A stretch of 64,000 bases of DNA from Paragordius varius (GCA_964247055.1 OZ176056.1:6448001-6512000), one strand, 5' to 3'. Positions 49,001 to 59,247 are shown, counted from the stretch's first letter. Made by a program: numbers and translations. Notes: generated by a model from the letters alone, not told the origin.

Positions 49001-52000
49001 GATTGGAAAAAAATTAAGGGGTGTACCCCGCCATTTAATGGTGAATCAACATATAAATGATTAAAAAATTGTATAAGTTAAGAAATTATTTACAAAAATT
49101 AGAGTGGAAATAACATGTGCAATACAGAAAAACATATAATAGTAATCAATTAAAAACATTCATGATTTTCGCTCAACTCGTATTCGTATCGTCTTTGTGT
49201 AATGGCTAGCCATTGTCTCCGTATAGAAGCTGTCTGTAATATTTGCGATCCTGCCAGGCGTTATCATCGATGTTGGCAACACTTAAATCATTATTTATTG
49301 TATTTTCCCAGTTAAATGTTGTGGTCTACCCCTTCGATTGTAACCTTGAGATGCCATTGTTCTGGAGGACGTTTGATGTGTCCGAAATATCTAAGCCTAT
49401 TTTTTCTGAGCATGACATTTAAAGGTTTGGTACAGTTGATGTAAATTTGAATTTGGCTTATTGGGTTGGAATAAATTTAGTATCCGTTTTTCTAAGTTCA
49501 TTAGTTTTTTCTCGATTGAATCTGTCATCGGCCACGTTTCGCAACCATACAGGAGTATGGGACGTATGCCGGCTTTGTAAATCAAACCTTTGTTTTTTGC
49601 TGATATGTGTTTATTTTTGAGGACAAATTTAAGTTGATGATATTTTACCCAAGCCTGTTGGGATCTATATTTAACTGATTGGTTTATTCCACCTAGGCAA
49701 TGTATGACATCGCCCAAGTATTTGAAATTATTCACCAATTCGATTTTGGTGTCTGCCATATAAACGTAATTTAGGGAAGTGGATGAGTGATTTATTGTTT
49801 TATTTTTACATGATTCACATATAAATTTGTCATTGTTGATTAATTTCCCTTTTATAAGCGAGCACTTTTTGTGTCTTATTGCATGATGTACAAAGGATTG
49901 AATTGAGTTTAACATCTAAATCACATACTCCACATGGAAACTTAGGTCGTTCATATAAAGTTTCACCCCTTTGTTTTGCTTATATTTATATTCATTCCAC
50001 CCTTTTCTAAGTGTGATTTCCATGTGTTGTACTTTTGTTTCGCTCAACTATAAATGCATTATCAACACTAAGAGAATTATAAAAAATTTGATAGATAGTA
50101 CATTATTAAACCCTTTTTAACCATAGATCAAACCGATTTTCGCTATATATCAATTTAATCGCCCAAAAACTCAACTCATTCTCATTGATTAAACGCGGCA
50201 CCTTTAATTAGCATTGTCAGCTGTTACAATTTCAGGTTGACGATTCAAATTATTTGTTTTTAAATTTTGGGCTGTTTCTACTATTATAGTTTTTAATGTT
50301 TTTTTTCAGTTAGAGAACAAAAAAGGTCACTCAATCGCCTTTTAAAAAAATAAAAAACGCTACCTTTCTTCCACATTATCAGCTGTTATCATTTCAGGTT
50401 GACGGTTCCAAGGACACGTGAATTTCAGACCGGCTTGTGGTAGGCGTCCAAAATCGAATTGACAACAGGCAGCTGGATCCGGACCACATGAATGAGGGGC
50501 GTCGTACGAATAAAAGGGCATCATGTGTGTTAATAAATTATTTTCTCCCCGCTCATCTACAAATATTATGCAATAATTAAAAGGGTTTACAATTAATAAA
50601 TTTAATATATTATGCTTATACTTCTAATATTGCATTATTTTTATCTTAAAATAAAACTATGCTCATATAAAAACATAATAAAGACTCGATTATCTTAATA
50701 AAACATATAATTGAAATAATTTCAAAATATTATCCCCATCATAACCACAAAAATCGCTTAAAACTCTCTTAGGAAAAACTTGATAAAACCAAATCAATAA
50801 AATTTAACAATATCAACATTCAAGCTATAATCTAACCAAATTCAAAAAATGTAATATAAAAATATAACATTAAAATTCCTCCTCATGTTAAAAAGATAGT
50901 TTAAAGCAAATTAAAAAAACTATCTTAAAACATAAAATTAAAAATCTCTAACATGTTAATAAATTTGTTTAAAATTTGAAATAAATATTATAGAAAATCC
51001 AAAAAAACAAATTCAATTAAATAAAAATGTAAGATCCTAAAATATAACATAACTTTTAAATTTAAAATAAATACTATATAAAAAAGTAAATCCCAAAATA
51101 AATCAAATTTAACCCATAACCAAATCAAAAAATGTAATATTTTAATAAAACATAACATTAAACTTTAAACACTCTCTAAAAAATGTTAAATTTGAAATAA
51201 ATACTATAGAAAGAAAATTCACCAAAATAAACAAAATTTAAATCAAATGAAAAATTATAAACACACATATGCATACCCCAGGGTTGTTGCCATTCAAACT
51301 CTAGCATTTTAGTTTGAGCAAATGTTTTTTTAACAAAGTAATGAACCCGTTGTATGAGTGTACTTTGGAAACCTAACTTACGTAACAGGTATGCATTGAC
51401 TGGACTGTGGCCAAAAGGATCTATGAACCAACCATGTTTTGGTCTAACACCTGCAAGTACAGAATTTAAAATGTTTTTAACAAAGGAAACTATATTTTTA
51501 TTCTTGGGGTTTTATATACCCTCTAATGTTTTGGGGGGTGGGAAATATGGATGGATTAGAGATATAAATTAATAGCATACTCAATTTTTTATATAAAATA
51601 AGTAGGCAAATTGGATATTATCAGGTATAAAAAGACGTGATTTTTCATAACAAAATATAATCCAACATTTTGATAAATTAACTTTTATGTTCATGTAATT
51701 TATTGGCTTTTATTTGAAAGTTATAGAATATAAATAGTTTCATGTAAGCTAAAGAAATTAAAGCTAGTTTTTTGGGCCAACCACTATATATTGTTTTAAA
51801 ATTTAAAAAATAACTTATGTATTTTTTTGACAAATAGATGGTCATTATATAATATTTTAGCAAAAAGAAAATATATTTTTTCAACCTAAACTTTATAAAC
51901 GACAAAAGACATTATATAATTTTGAAAAATTAATTTTTGTGTCTAAAATTCGTTTTACAATAGGGTTTTTTGCATTTTTTTGTAATATTATTTATAAAAT

Positions 52001-55000
52001 TTTCGACATAATTCCCATTTAATTTTATTCGTTTTTCAAAATTGTAACACCAAAAGATAAACTATATGTATTAATGTAAATTTCCCAAATAAAAATTAAA
52101 AAAATTTCTTATAAAATTACTTTTTACAAGGTATTGATGCAATTCAACTAGGAGAAAAGCTACCATCTAAAAAAAAGCTCTTCAAATATTGACTACTGTT
52201 TCAAAATAGGAACCAATAAATTTTTTTATATCCAAATATATGCGAAAACTTAATAATTTTTAGTTCAAAATCAGTTTTATAAAAAAAACAGAAAAATTGG
52301 TTTTAATATAACTTGTCATATAAATATTTTTGAAATAATCTTTTTTTAACAACACATAATAATTTTCGCAATTGATACAAAAAATATTCATCAAAAAAAT
52401 AACATTTATTTGTAGTAAAAAATCATTAAACCTAAATTTTCTGTAATCATTCACATGTCCTTAAAATAAATTTTTATAATATTAATGATGATTAATTTTT
52501 AACACAAATTAAAAAGATATAAAAAAATCCTCAAAAAAATAACATTTTCTGGCAGTTAAAATCAAAATTTTAACCCTAAATTAAATTCTAACCAAACAGA
52601 TATCGTTGAATATATATCTTTTTAGATAAAAAACTAATTTTTAGAACAAATCAATAATATATGAAAAAAATCGTCAAAAAATAACATTTGTAGTAAAAAT
52701 ACCCTAAATTTTATTCTAACCAAACACATGTCCTTGAATATACATATATATATATATATATCTTTTAAAATAAAAAAACTAATTAGTACAACTATAAAAA
52801 ACTCTTCAAAAAATGGCATTTTCTGGCAATAAAAATTAAAACTTTAGCCCTAAATTTTATTTTAACAAACACATGTCCTTAAATAACTATTTTTTAACTG
52901 TAAATAAATAATATAAAAAGATTCGTCACAAAAAAGCATTTTTCTTTATGTAAAAAAAATCAAAATTTTAACCTAAATTTTGTTGTAACCAAATTTGTCC
53001 TTGAATGTTTTGATCAATCATAGCTCCATAATGTGTATTGGCTTCATCATTCATTACCCAAGCACCATTAACTAATTCAAGTTGACCATTTGCTACTAAT
53101 CTAGTATACAGTTTTATAAATGCACTTTTTTATAAGAATTGGTATCGAAAATTTATTTTATTTTATTTCAAATTAATTTTAGATTAAATTTTATATTTGC
53201 AATTGTATATAAAAAGTATCACATTAAAAATTCAAATTAGAGTAAGACTAAGTATATATTGATAGAAAGTTATTAATTATTGCCAAATAGTATATAAATA
53301 AAGGGAAATATTATGGCTTATGGTTATTTTTTTCACTTTTTTCTATTATTAATGGCCAATAACAATTCTCATTACTGCATAATCTATTTGGCAATAATTA
53401 ATAACTTTCTAGCAATATATATATTACTATATAATTAAAAATCTTCAAAAACGATAAGACAAATAGTTGACATTCATACTGATTTAAACATAAATTATTG
53501 TATTAAACAAATATACATGTCAAAATCTTATCACAAAAACTATATTAAAATGAGTTAAGATAAAGAAGTATAGTTGTATACATATAAAAAATGATTATCC
53601 TTTAATTTTTACAATTTGATTTCTATAATTTTAATTTCATACATTATTGATGCAAAATAAAAATTAGTAAAAACGTTTTTAACGTATTTGACAGAGCCAT
53701 CATTTCAAAAAGCGTCAATTTTTTATTGCTAACAATCTTATTATACGGTAAAAATGTATGGTCTTAAAAAAGGTTGAGATAAATGGCATGATATGTAGAT
53801 GGCTAACCTTGGAAAAATTTAAATCAACATGAAAACTTTTATTTTTGTAACAAATAATAAGTATAGAAACTACGTTATACATCTTGCTTATTTTATTCTG
53901 TTTTAGTAATATCAATTAACAAAACATATGATTTTTAATTTGAGGGCGGATGAATCCAAAAAAATGTTAATCAAATCGAAATAATAATAATTTTTATTTA
54001 AACGACTTATATTTTTTGCTCTTTAACTTTCATGCCTTTCACCATAAATTATTATTTATCTATATATAAAAGATTAAAACTTTAAACATTTCCAAAACAA
54101 TCATTTATCTTTTATTGTCGATCTAAAACAGTGTGCTCATATTCAAAAATTCTTGCCCAATCGGTAATACAGTAGGGTGTGTTATAAAACAAATTTTGTC
54201 CATAAATAATTAAATAAGCAAAAGATAAAAATGGTTGTATTTCAAGATTTAGTGTTGTTTTTACCCATACACTACTGTATTGCCAAATGGCCAACAATAA
54301 AGTTAATAAGCCAAAATCAAATAAAATTTATTGAAAAAAACCAACTTTTTTATAATTTCTCTGTTTTGAGGAGTAGTTTGATGCCACCATTCTGAGAAAT
54401 AACTGATTTCGGCAAAAACAAATTTCATACGTGTTTCATTAGCCATAAAATGTACAATGTTATCTAGAATGAGTATCGTATCTTGCTTCAAATACTCGTC
54501 AAATGTTTTAAGCCAACCTGCATATAATTTGTAATAATTTTATATAACATTTATTAGATGTATAACATTTACAATTTTAATTCACCCTTAAACAATTGAT
54601 ATTCCCTCTTAAAAAAAATTCACTCTAAATATAAATTATGTGTTTTCGGGCTAATATAACTCATCATTAGTATAAAATATTTCTTTATGGACTAATTTGT
54701 TATTTTTTTAGTATAATGTTAAATTTAAACGATTATTAATAATATGAAAAATAAAAAATATAGGTAATTTTACAAAAAACAATTTATTTTAGGGTGAATT
54801 TAATTCAAGGGGAATTCGAGTTATAAATGATATTATATGATATATACACGGTAAACAGCCATATTATTAAATATATATGTCGTTAAAAATGTTAATCGTT
54901 TACATTTTTTGTAAAAATATAGTTTTGGAATTTGAATTATAAATACAATGTTATATTAAATTTTGCCAGTTTGATCATAACTGCAAAACGAAATATTATT

Positions 55001-55949
55001 GGCTTAAAGTAGGAAAAGCGATAAAAATATATTTTAACATCCACCAATCTAAAGCCAAAAAATATGTCTCTTAAATATATCATTTGCATTTCAAAAGGGT
55101 TAAACACTTTAAGTGGCCCTTAAACACTTCAGGTATAGTGAAAATTTCAAGTGGCCCTTCAACACTTCTTGTTGGTCCTTATCTATTTCAAGTTAATCCT
55201 TAAATGGTCATTAAAAATTTCAAGTTGGTCCTTAAATATTTCAAGTATACCTGCCCTTTACCACTTCTATTTTATCGTTAATTTTTTAAGATAATATCTT
55301 TATATTTTACCTAAAATTCTAATTTTTTATTTCAAATACATTTTTAGTCTTAAATATAAACCTCCAATTTAACAATATTTTAACTCATCGATGATTTTAA
55401 CTAAAACTTGTCTATAATTCAAAAAACTTATATAATATATCATTTTAAATAATAAAATTGATGTTTATTTAATAGTTTTCTTATACAAAGAGAATAGACT
55501 AAAAATAATAAGATAGATTAATGGTACCATTAATTTGATCGATAAAAGTTATAAAAATGATTGAATTGTAGGACCAATTCGTTTAAGAAAAAACTTAGAG
55601 TGCAAATGGTTTATACCAGCAAAACAAACAATACATTTGTATACATATTATAAAATTTTAAGAATTAAATAATTAAGAAACCTTATTGTCATAATTCGTT
55701 TTTTTTGTGTTGTAATGTACATATATAAATAGTAAGTTATACATATTTTTGCGATTAAAGTTAAAAAATACTATCAAATACGGTTTTGAATCTGTTGTGC
55801 TTAAAAATTTGGCTATTACGAATTAAACAACCAAACAACAATGCTAAAAGCATAAAGTAGTGATATTAAAAAATAGTTAAATCAAACATTTAAAAAGGTG
55901 CAAAAAAAGGGGCGCCCCAATCGTCAAAGGTTTAGATTAAAATTATTTA

Positions 55950-56014
<65 letters not shown>

Positions 56015-56843
56015 AAGATAAATTTAACATATGTTTGGTTAAAATTTGATAAAAATTTTAAAAACCAGGATCACAATGGCTATGAGGTATGATAAAGACA
56101 TTAAGGGGATAATCGGGGCCCCAGAAGTTTTGATCATAGGTTATGTTAAAGCCTTGTTTCCAAGCACCCCCATCGACATTTTCGAAATTCATTTTGTCAT
56201 ACAAATCTAACATCTGTGCAAAATAAAAATAAGAGGTATTATAAAATAAATTTTGTGTTTCAAAAAAGATAAAAGAAAAGCAGAATATTGGGAGGAATTC
56301 GATACCAATATTAATCAGTATTGTTAAAGCTTTAATTTGAAAAAAAAGAAAATGACGGAATATTATAAAATTACAACAAAAGTTGGCAAATATGATACCA
56401 TTTAATAAAATTAATTTTTAGCATTGCCAATTAGTATATATTAAATACTTACAAAAATATATTTTAAAAATAAAAAATTATCATAATTATTAAAAACTTT
56501 AATTGGAGGTGTAGGAGCATTTTGGAGTTCCGAGGATAGTGTTGCCCTTGGTGTTTCTTTAAAGGGAACTGCTTCCACATCATTGTAATTTATGGCTTTA
56601 GTAAATTCTAGGTTTGGTGTAATTCCAATTAAGTCATTAATTAAATGGCCATTAAAGGCTATTTTGGATGAAAGGACATTTATGTGATAATTTTTTTGTA
56701 CGAACTATAGCAATATTAAATTTAAAAATTACTTTAAATGAATGATGATACAGACTCTTCCAATACAATATCAGGGTAAAGGCAAATGTCAAAGGAATAA
56801 TTAGTGCTAAACTCAGCAAATATTTTTGATGCGAGCGTATCAT
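36647..56843 (-). CDS. MAN2A1: Golgi alpha-mannosidase II (23 exons, complete)
   Basis: GH38 enzyme of the Golgi that trims two mannoses from GlcNAcMan5GlcNAc2 during complex N-glycan synthesis. Twenty-three exons join to 3819 nt (1272 residues plus stop; human MAN2A1 has 1144) and align end to end with human MAN2A1 and Drosophila GMII. The N-terminus is a type II signal anchor: IRSHQK then about 20 hydrophobic residues. Active-site motifs: HSHCDPG (~150-156, zinc ligands His and Asp), [10 protein letters not shown] with the nucleophile Asp (~266), FYSYDAPH (~332), [14 protein letters not shown], and [10 protein letters not shown] (~572). The Asn of the usual HSHND is Cys here, a non-liganding position. 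All borders are GT-AG except one GC-AG (after exon 9). Asn-rich insertions lie in exons 9 and 10. MAN2A1 and MAN2A2 cannot be told apart, as animals outside vertebrates usually have one gene. Confidence 0.93.
36898..37147. repeat. MITE family A, right end decayed
   Basis: TACCATTTAAGATTCAACG start, family centre, and a decayed right arm around TTCAATTGTTCGAG. In MAN2A intron 22, 36 bp from the exon 23 acceptor. Confidence 0.65.
37362..37400. repeat. (TA)n microsatellite
   Basis: About 39 bp of TA directly against a family A MITE. Confidence 0.95.
37400..37712. repeat. MITE family A
   Basis: CATTTATAGTTCAAATTCAC start, with three or four iterated 21-bp units per arm, ending GAATTCGAATTGTAAT. 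Same intron as the copy at 36898. Confidence 0.75.
39938..40175. mobile_element. Tc1/mariner-like MITE, family M
   Basis: TAATTATACGGACAAAATG to TTTGTCCGTATAATTTCAA then TTTTTACTGTA; in MAN2A intron 17. Confidence 0.75.
40671..40926. mobile_element. hAT-like MITE, family H
   Basis: CAGTGATGTGTCTAACATA on the left, AAGCCATTTGTGTTAGACAC on the right; in MAN2A intron 16. Confidence 0.55.
41545..41832. repeat. MITE family A, diverged
   Basis: TATCATTTTCACTTCGAATT to TGAGCTGTAAATGGCTA in MAN2A intron 15. A further partial left arm follows at about 41873-41940. Confidence 0.6.
42161..42200. mobile_element. hAT-like MITE fragment
   Basis: TTTTCGCGGGCCGCATGCTG resembles the subterminal part of family H (compare 61715-61740). 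Confidence 0.35.
42379..42664. repeat. MITE family A, complete
   Basis: TACCATTTACAATTCAAATT, three iterated units on the left, ending GAGGGTGAATTGGATTGGTA. In MAN2A intron 15. Confidence 0.8.
43728..44034. mobile_element. Tc1/mariner-like MITE, family M
   Basis: ACAGTAAAAGTTAAAATTAT to TTTGTCCGTATAATTTCAA then TTTTTAATGTA; in MAN2A intron 13. Confidence 0.75.
44513..44556. repeat. (TA)n microsatellite
   Basis: About 44 bp of uninterrupted TA in MAN2A intron 12. Confidence 0.95.
45213..45485. repeat. MITE family A
   Basis: CACCATTTACAATTCAAATT to AGAAGTTTAACTGGCATA; the right arm is shortened. In MAN2A intron 11. Confidence 0.7.
46368..54517 (-). CDS. MAN2A1: MAN2A exons 4-10, catalytic domain
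   Basis: Exons in transcript order: 54517-54346, 53100-52973, 51450-51277, 50556-50364, 48613-48436, 47529-47291, 46589-46368. Landmarks: [17 protein letters not shown] (human RKFIWSEISYLSKWWD), [94 protein letters not shown]. Exon 9 ends TTAAG|GCAAGA, the only non-GT donor. The resulting join LETRLR-SAEIFY matches human MESHLR-AAEILY exactly. Confidence 0.92.
46656..46838. repeat. MITE family A, one arm missing
   Basis: Family centre (AAAATTACCTATATATT, TATATTTCATATTAATAATG) followed by GGGCGAATTTGAATTGTAAA. In MAN2A intron 9. Confidence 0.6.
47548..47938. repeat. MITE family A with expanded left-arm array
   Basis: TACCATTTACAATTCAAATT followed by about nine units of TTCAAATTCACTCTTGAAC, then the family centre and a short right arm ending GCAAATGGTA. 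Its edge lies 18 bp from the acceptor of MAN2A exon 9. Confidence 0.85.
49179..50037 (-). mobile_element. LINE (non-LTR retrotransposon), 5'-truncated, with target-site duplication
   Basis: The minus strand encodes the C-terminal part of a reverse-transcriptase [14 protein letters not shown] (end of the RT domain), FPCGVC and FICESC (Cys-rich), [25 protein letters not shown], then, in a shifted frame, [20 protein letters not shown] and a stop near 49209. This order is typical of LINE ORF2 3' ends. TTTCGCTCAACT is present at 49167-49178 and again at 50038-50049, a 12-bp target-site duplication. The ORF has at least two frame shifts or stops, so it is a dead 5'-truncated copy. In MAN2A intron 7, same strand as the gene. 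Confidence 0.85.
50187..50260 (-). repeat. Duplicated 3' end of MAN2A exon 7
   Basis: ATTGTCAGCTGTTACAATTT then CAGGTTGACGATTC repeats, at ~80-85 percent, the exon 7 end and donor region at 50349-50410 (ATTATCAGCTGTTATCATTT, CAGGTTGACGGTTCC). Offset is about 162 bp. It lacks an acceptor and upstream exon sequence, so it is probably inert. Confidence 0.7.
50557..51276 (-). other. MAN2A intron 6
   Basis: Low-complexity A/T with loosely repeated AAATTTAAAATAAATACTATA-like phrases (seen three times between 50980 and 51210). No element borders found. Confidence 0.4.
51451..52972 (-). other. MAN2A intron 5
   Basis: AT-rich. Between 52390 and 52980 a phrase of the form AAAATAACATTT...AAAATCAAAATTTTAACCCTAAATTT...AACCAAACACATGTCCTTGAATA recurs about five times at ~140-150 bp spacing. 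This is a diverged tandem array whose last member overlaps the 3' edge of exon 5 (52973-53000). Confidence 0.5.
53254..53424. repeat. Short foldback (inverted repeat) in MAN2A intron 4
   Basis: AGAAAGTTATTAATTATTGC at 53262 pairs with GCAATAATTAATAACTTTCT near 53390-53412; arms of about 40 bp around an 80-bp centre. Probably a small MITE. Confidence 0.65.
54168..54300. mobile_element. Possible family T MITE remnant
   Basis: TACAGTAGGGTGTG start and CCATACACTACTGTATTGCC near the right end recall the interior of family T, but the ends do not pair well. Confidence 0.3.
54561..54832. repeat. MITE family A
   Basis: AACATTTACAATTTTAATTC to GAATTCGAGTTATAAATG in MAN2A intron 3, 44 bp from the exon 4 acceptor. 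Confidence 0.7.
55079..55614. repeat. MITE family C (third internal motif)
   Basis: TATCATTTGCATTTCAAAAG to GAGTGCAAATGGTTTATA. The left arm has about six TTCAAGTTGGTCCTTAAAT-like units spaced 22-30 bp; the right arm has a single complementary unit (AGGACCAATTCGTTTAAG). Termini resemble families A and B, but the internal motif is different. Confidence 0.65.
55949..56011. repeat. (TA)n microsatellite
   Basis: About 63 bp of TA, the longest in the window, 55 bp past the end of MAN2A exon 3 in the intron. Confidence 0.95.
56066..56843 (-). CDS. MAN2A1: MAN2A exons 1-3, signal anchor, stem and start of catalytic domain
   Basis: Exons 56843-56733, 56704-56498 and 56213-56066. Exon 1 is the membrane anchor ([20 protein letters not shown] onward). 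A 28-nt intron (56732-56705, gtaattt to ctatag) follows; reading through it runs into a stop. Exon 2 encodes the unconserved stem. Exon 3 gives [19 protein letters not shown] and [11 protein letters not shown], matching human MLDVYSLISFDNPDGGVWK and GFDITYESNEW, then PHSHCDPG. Confidence 0.88.
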
Positions 56844-57076
56844 GTTTTATGCTCACCTTCAATTATTCATATGTAAGGCCATATGAAATGTGAAAATATT
56901 TTTCAGATAATTTAGTAACTTAAAATTAATATAATTATATATAAAGGTAAATCGATGGAAAATAATATTGTCAATTCAATTGTTTAATATTCAGTTCTTA
57001 TATTTTTTAATTTTTATAATTTCGGGTGCAAGTCGATAATAAAATTTAATATTTCTAATATTGATAACTTCATAAA
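56844..57076. promoter_or_regulatory. Shared (divergent) promoter region, MAN2A and unknown + strand gene
   Basis: 233 bp separate the MAN2A ATG (minus) from the candidate ATG of the + strand gene. A TATATATAAAGG phrase near 56936-56946 faces the + strand. No other motif is clear. Confidence 0.3.
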
Positions 57077-58895
57077 ATGCCTTCCACAGTTAGAGCTGAT
57101 TACCTTACAGAGGTTATTCACATTACCTACAGATTTTAGGGTAAAAATATAATATCGATCATATTTATTCGATTAAATTAAAAAATTTTATTCAAATATT
57201 TCAAAAATGATACTAAAACCTAAAGTTTTTTCTGATAAATAATTTCGAATTTGCTAAATCTATCTGCATATAATTTTTTGTATAGTGACTAAAAAAAATT
57301 GTTAAAGGTGCTAAATATTTACAATTCTAACCATCTTTATTGTTACGCTCTAAATCATATCTACATGTAAAGAGTTTTGTTTATTTGTTATCGCTTTGAG
57401 TTAATAAAGCGCGAAAGATATTAATTATCTCATGGTAAGGGATTTGGATAAAACAACAAATTACAACTCACGAATTTATAAATATGCTTTCTTTAGCCGT
57501 TTAGGTTAATAAAAACTGAAAGAATTGTAAAAAAATACTCATAACGAACTTTTTCGCCGCCTTCTCTATTTTTTTAAATGGCCAATTTAACTGAATAAAT
57601 CTATATTATGGTTTAACACCTGGATGCAACACTTTCATTTCAGTCCTTTGATTTAAATTAGTGTAGTTGGTACCGCAGACCTGTTTCAAATAAAATAATT
57701 AAAATAATATGGAATGAATTGATTTAATTTTTCTAGAAAAAAGTTCATTCAAAAATACATGATGATAGTTATTTTAAGGTAAAACCTCAAGGTTTAAATT
57801 TAGTCAACATGACATTTGTGCAATGGCCAAATTTATAAAATAATACAAAAAACACCACTATTTCTGTTTCTAACAATGTTAGATGTGATTTAAATAAAAA
57901 ATTAGCCTTCATTTTAAATTTAAAATCAAATACGATATTTTGCAAATCCAAAATAAAAGGGCGTTCAAAGTAGTCTGACATGGAACTTTCTTTTAAAAAC
58001 GAAATTTTATTTAGATATTTTAGCTATTATGGTTTCTTTTAATAGTTTTTTAAAAATATTAATTTAATTTTAGTTTGGGAGATTTAGATATCCCAATTTA
58101 AATCGAAGTTTATTTTAAAAAACTTTATTGCTACATTTTACCATCAACATTTATATATTTTTTAATCAGCTGTTCGATTCAATGGTGTTTTGGAGTTGTT
58201 CATTTTAAAATTAAGTAACAAAACTATAAAAAAATATTATTTTTTTTCCAATAAATAAGAGTTAATAATTAATTTTAACCATAACTTTTAAAACTGTAAT
58301 CCATCACTGTAATTAAACCATCAAATAAAACGTGAAAAGGTAGTAAAATGTTAATTGTGTAACATAGCGAAAATTAAACATAATTGAAACATTTATTTTA
58401 AAAACAAAATTTTATTGCACGAATTTGCACAAATTTTGCCATATTCAGATTTGGAACAGTTCCCAAAGTCTTACATACTTTCTTACACTCTTAAGGCCCA
58501 AAGCCAAAAGTATTATGGAAATCTTGCTATATTTACATAATATAAATATTTTAGTTGGATATATATCTATTATAACGTAACAGCCTAAAAAATCTTGTAA
58601 CAGCACAGTAGGATTTTTGTATCCTAAATAAACAATATTGAACGCCAATATTATATCGTTTTGGCCCCCCCTTTGCAAGATTCACAAAAACGGCCATATA
58701 AAGTGGTTTTAAAATTTGGGATAAAATTCTGCAATGATTTCGGCACATATTATGTGTCAACTTTCCTTAATCACTGGGACTTTTCAAATGAGGTAATTGA
58801 ATATAAATAAAAACACTCAAGAAAAGGATCCAGCATTATTTAAAGTTTTGGTGGAATTGGTCAAATTATTGGACACGCAAAAGTCACAATCTTAA
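57077..58895 (+). CDS. Unrecognised + strand gene, incomplete model
   Basis: The best-supported part is the 3' end: exon 58680-58792 (after CCCCCCCTTTGCAAG, phase 1) reading RPYKVVLKFGIKFCNDFGTY and STFLNHWDFSNE. A 34-nt intron (GTAATT to AAAAG) follows, then exon 58827-58895 reading DPALFKVLVELVKLLDTQKS and TAA. AATAAA follows 9 bp later. A further open stretch 58449-58509 (LEQFPKSYILSYTLKAQSQ, AG and GT flanked) lies upstream but leaves in phase 2, which does not fit. The candidate first exon is 57077-57112, MPSTVRADYLTE, ending GAG|GT. No homologue is recognised, and one or more exons are missing from the model. A decayed family D element lies between the ends. Confidence 0.35.
57608..58110. 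repeat. Inverted-repeat element, family D, decayed
   Basis: AACACCTGGATGCAAC then TTTCAGTCCTTTGATT on the left, GATATCCCAATTTAAATCG on the right. Older than the copies at 23404 and 62580. Confidence 0.5.
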
Positions 58896-58903
58896 TTCCA
58901 TTA

Positions 58904-58909
58904 AATAAA
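58904..58909 (+). promoter_or_regulatory. Polyadenylation signal AATAAA (unknown + strand gene)
   Basis: AATAAA 9 bp after the proposed stop at 58893-58895. Confidence 0.3.
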
Positions 58910-59145
58910 TTTAACTATTTTCATATATGGTCCCCAAAATTGGAAATAGTTCCTGATAACAAATTCAAGATTTACATTTTAGAAAATCTGGCGCTATTAA
59001 ATTATAAAAATTAATTTTCAATCTTTTGTTTTTGGTTTATAGCATTACTTATAACCTTTTACATTTTGCTTTATATAACTATATGGTTAAATAACCAGAC
59101 TTAATCTGAATTATATAAAAACAAGAATCATAACTCTTTATAACA

Positions 59146-59151
59146 TTTATT
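59146..59151 (-). promoter_or_regulatory. Polyadenylation signal AATAAA (PUF60)
   Basis: Minus-strand AATAAA, 97 bp past the PUF60 stop. Confidence 0.5.
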
Positions 59152-59247
59152 TATCAATTGTATTGATAAAAAAATCATGTACATATCAATGTTTGTAATG
59201 AAATATGTATAAAAAATATAATCCTTTCATTTTAAATCTTTCACATA

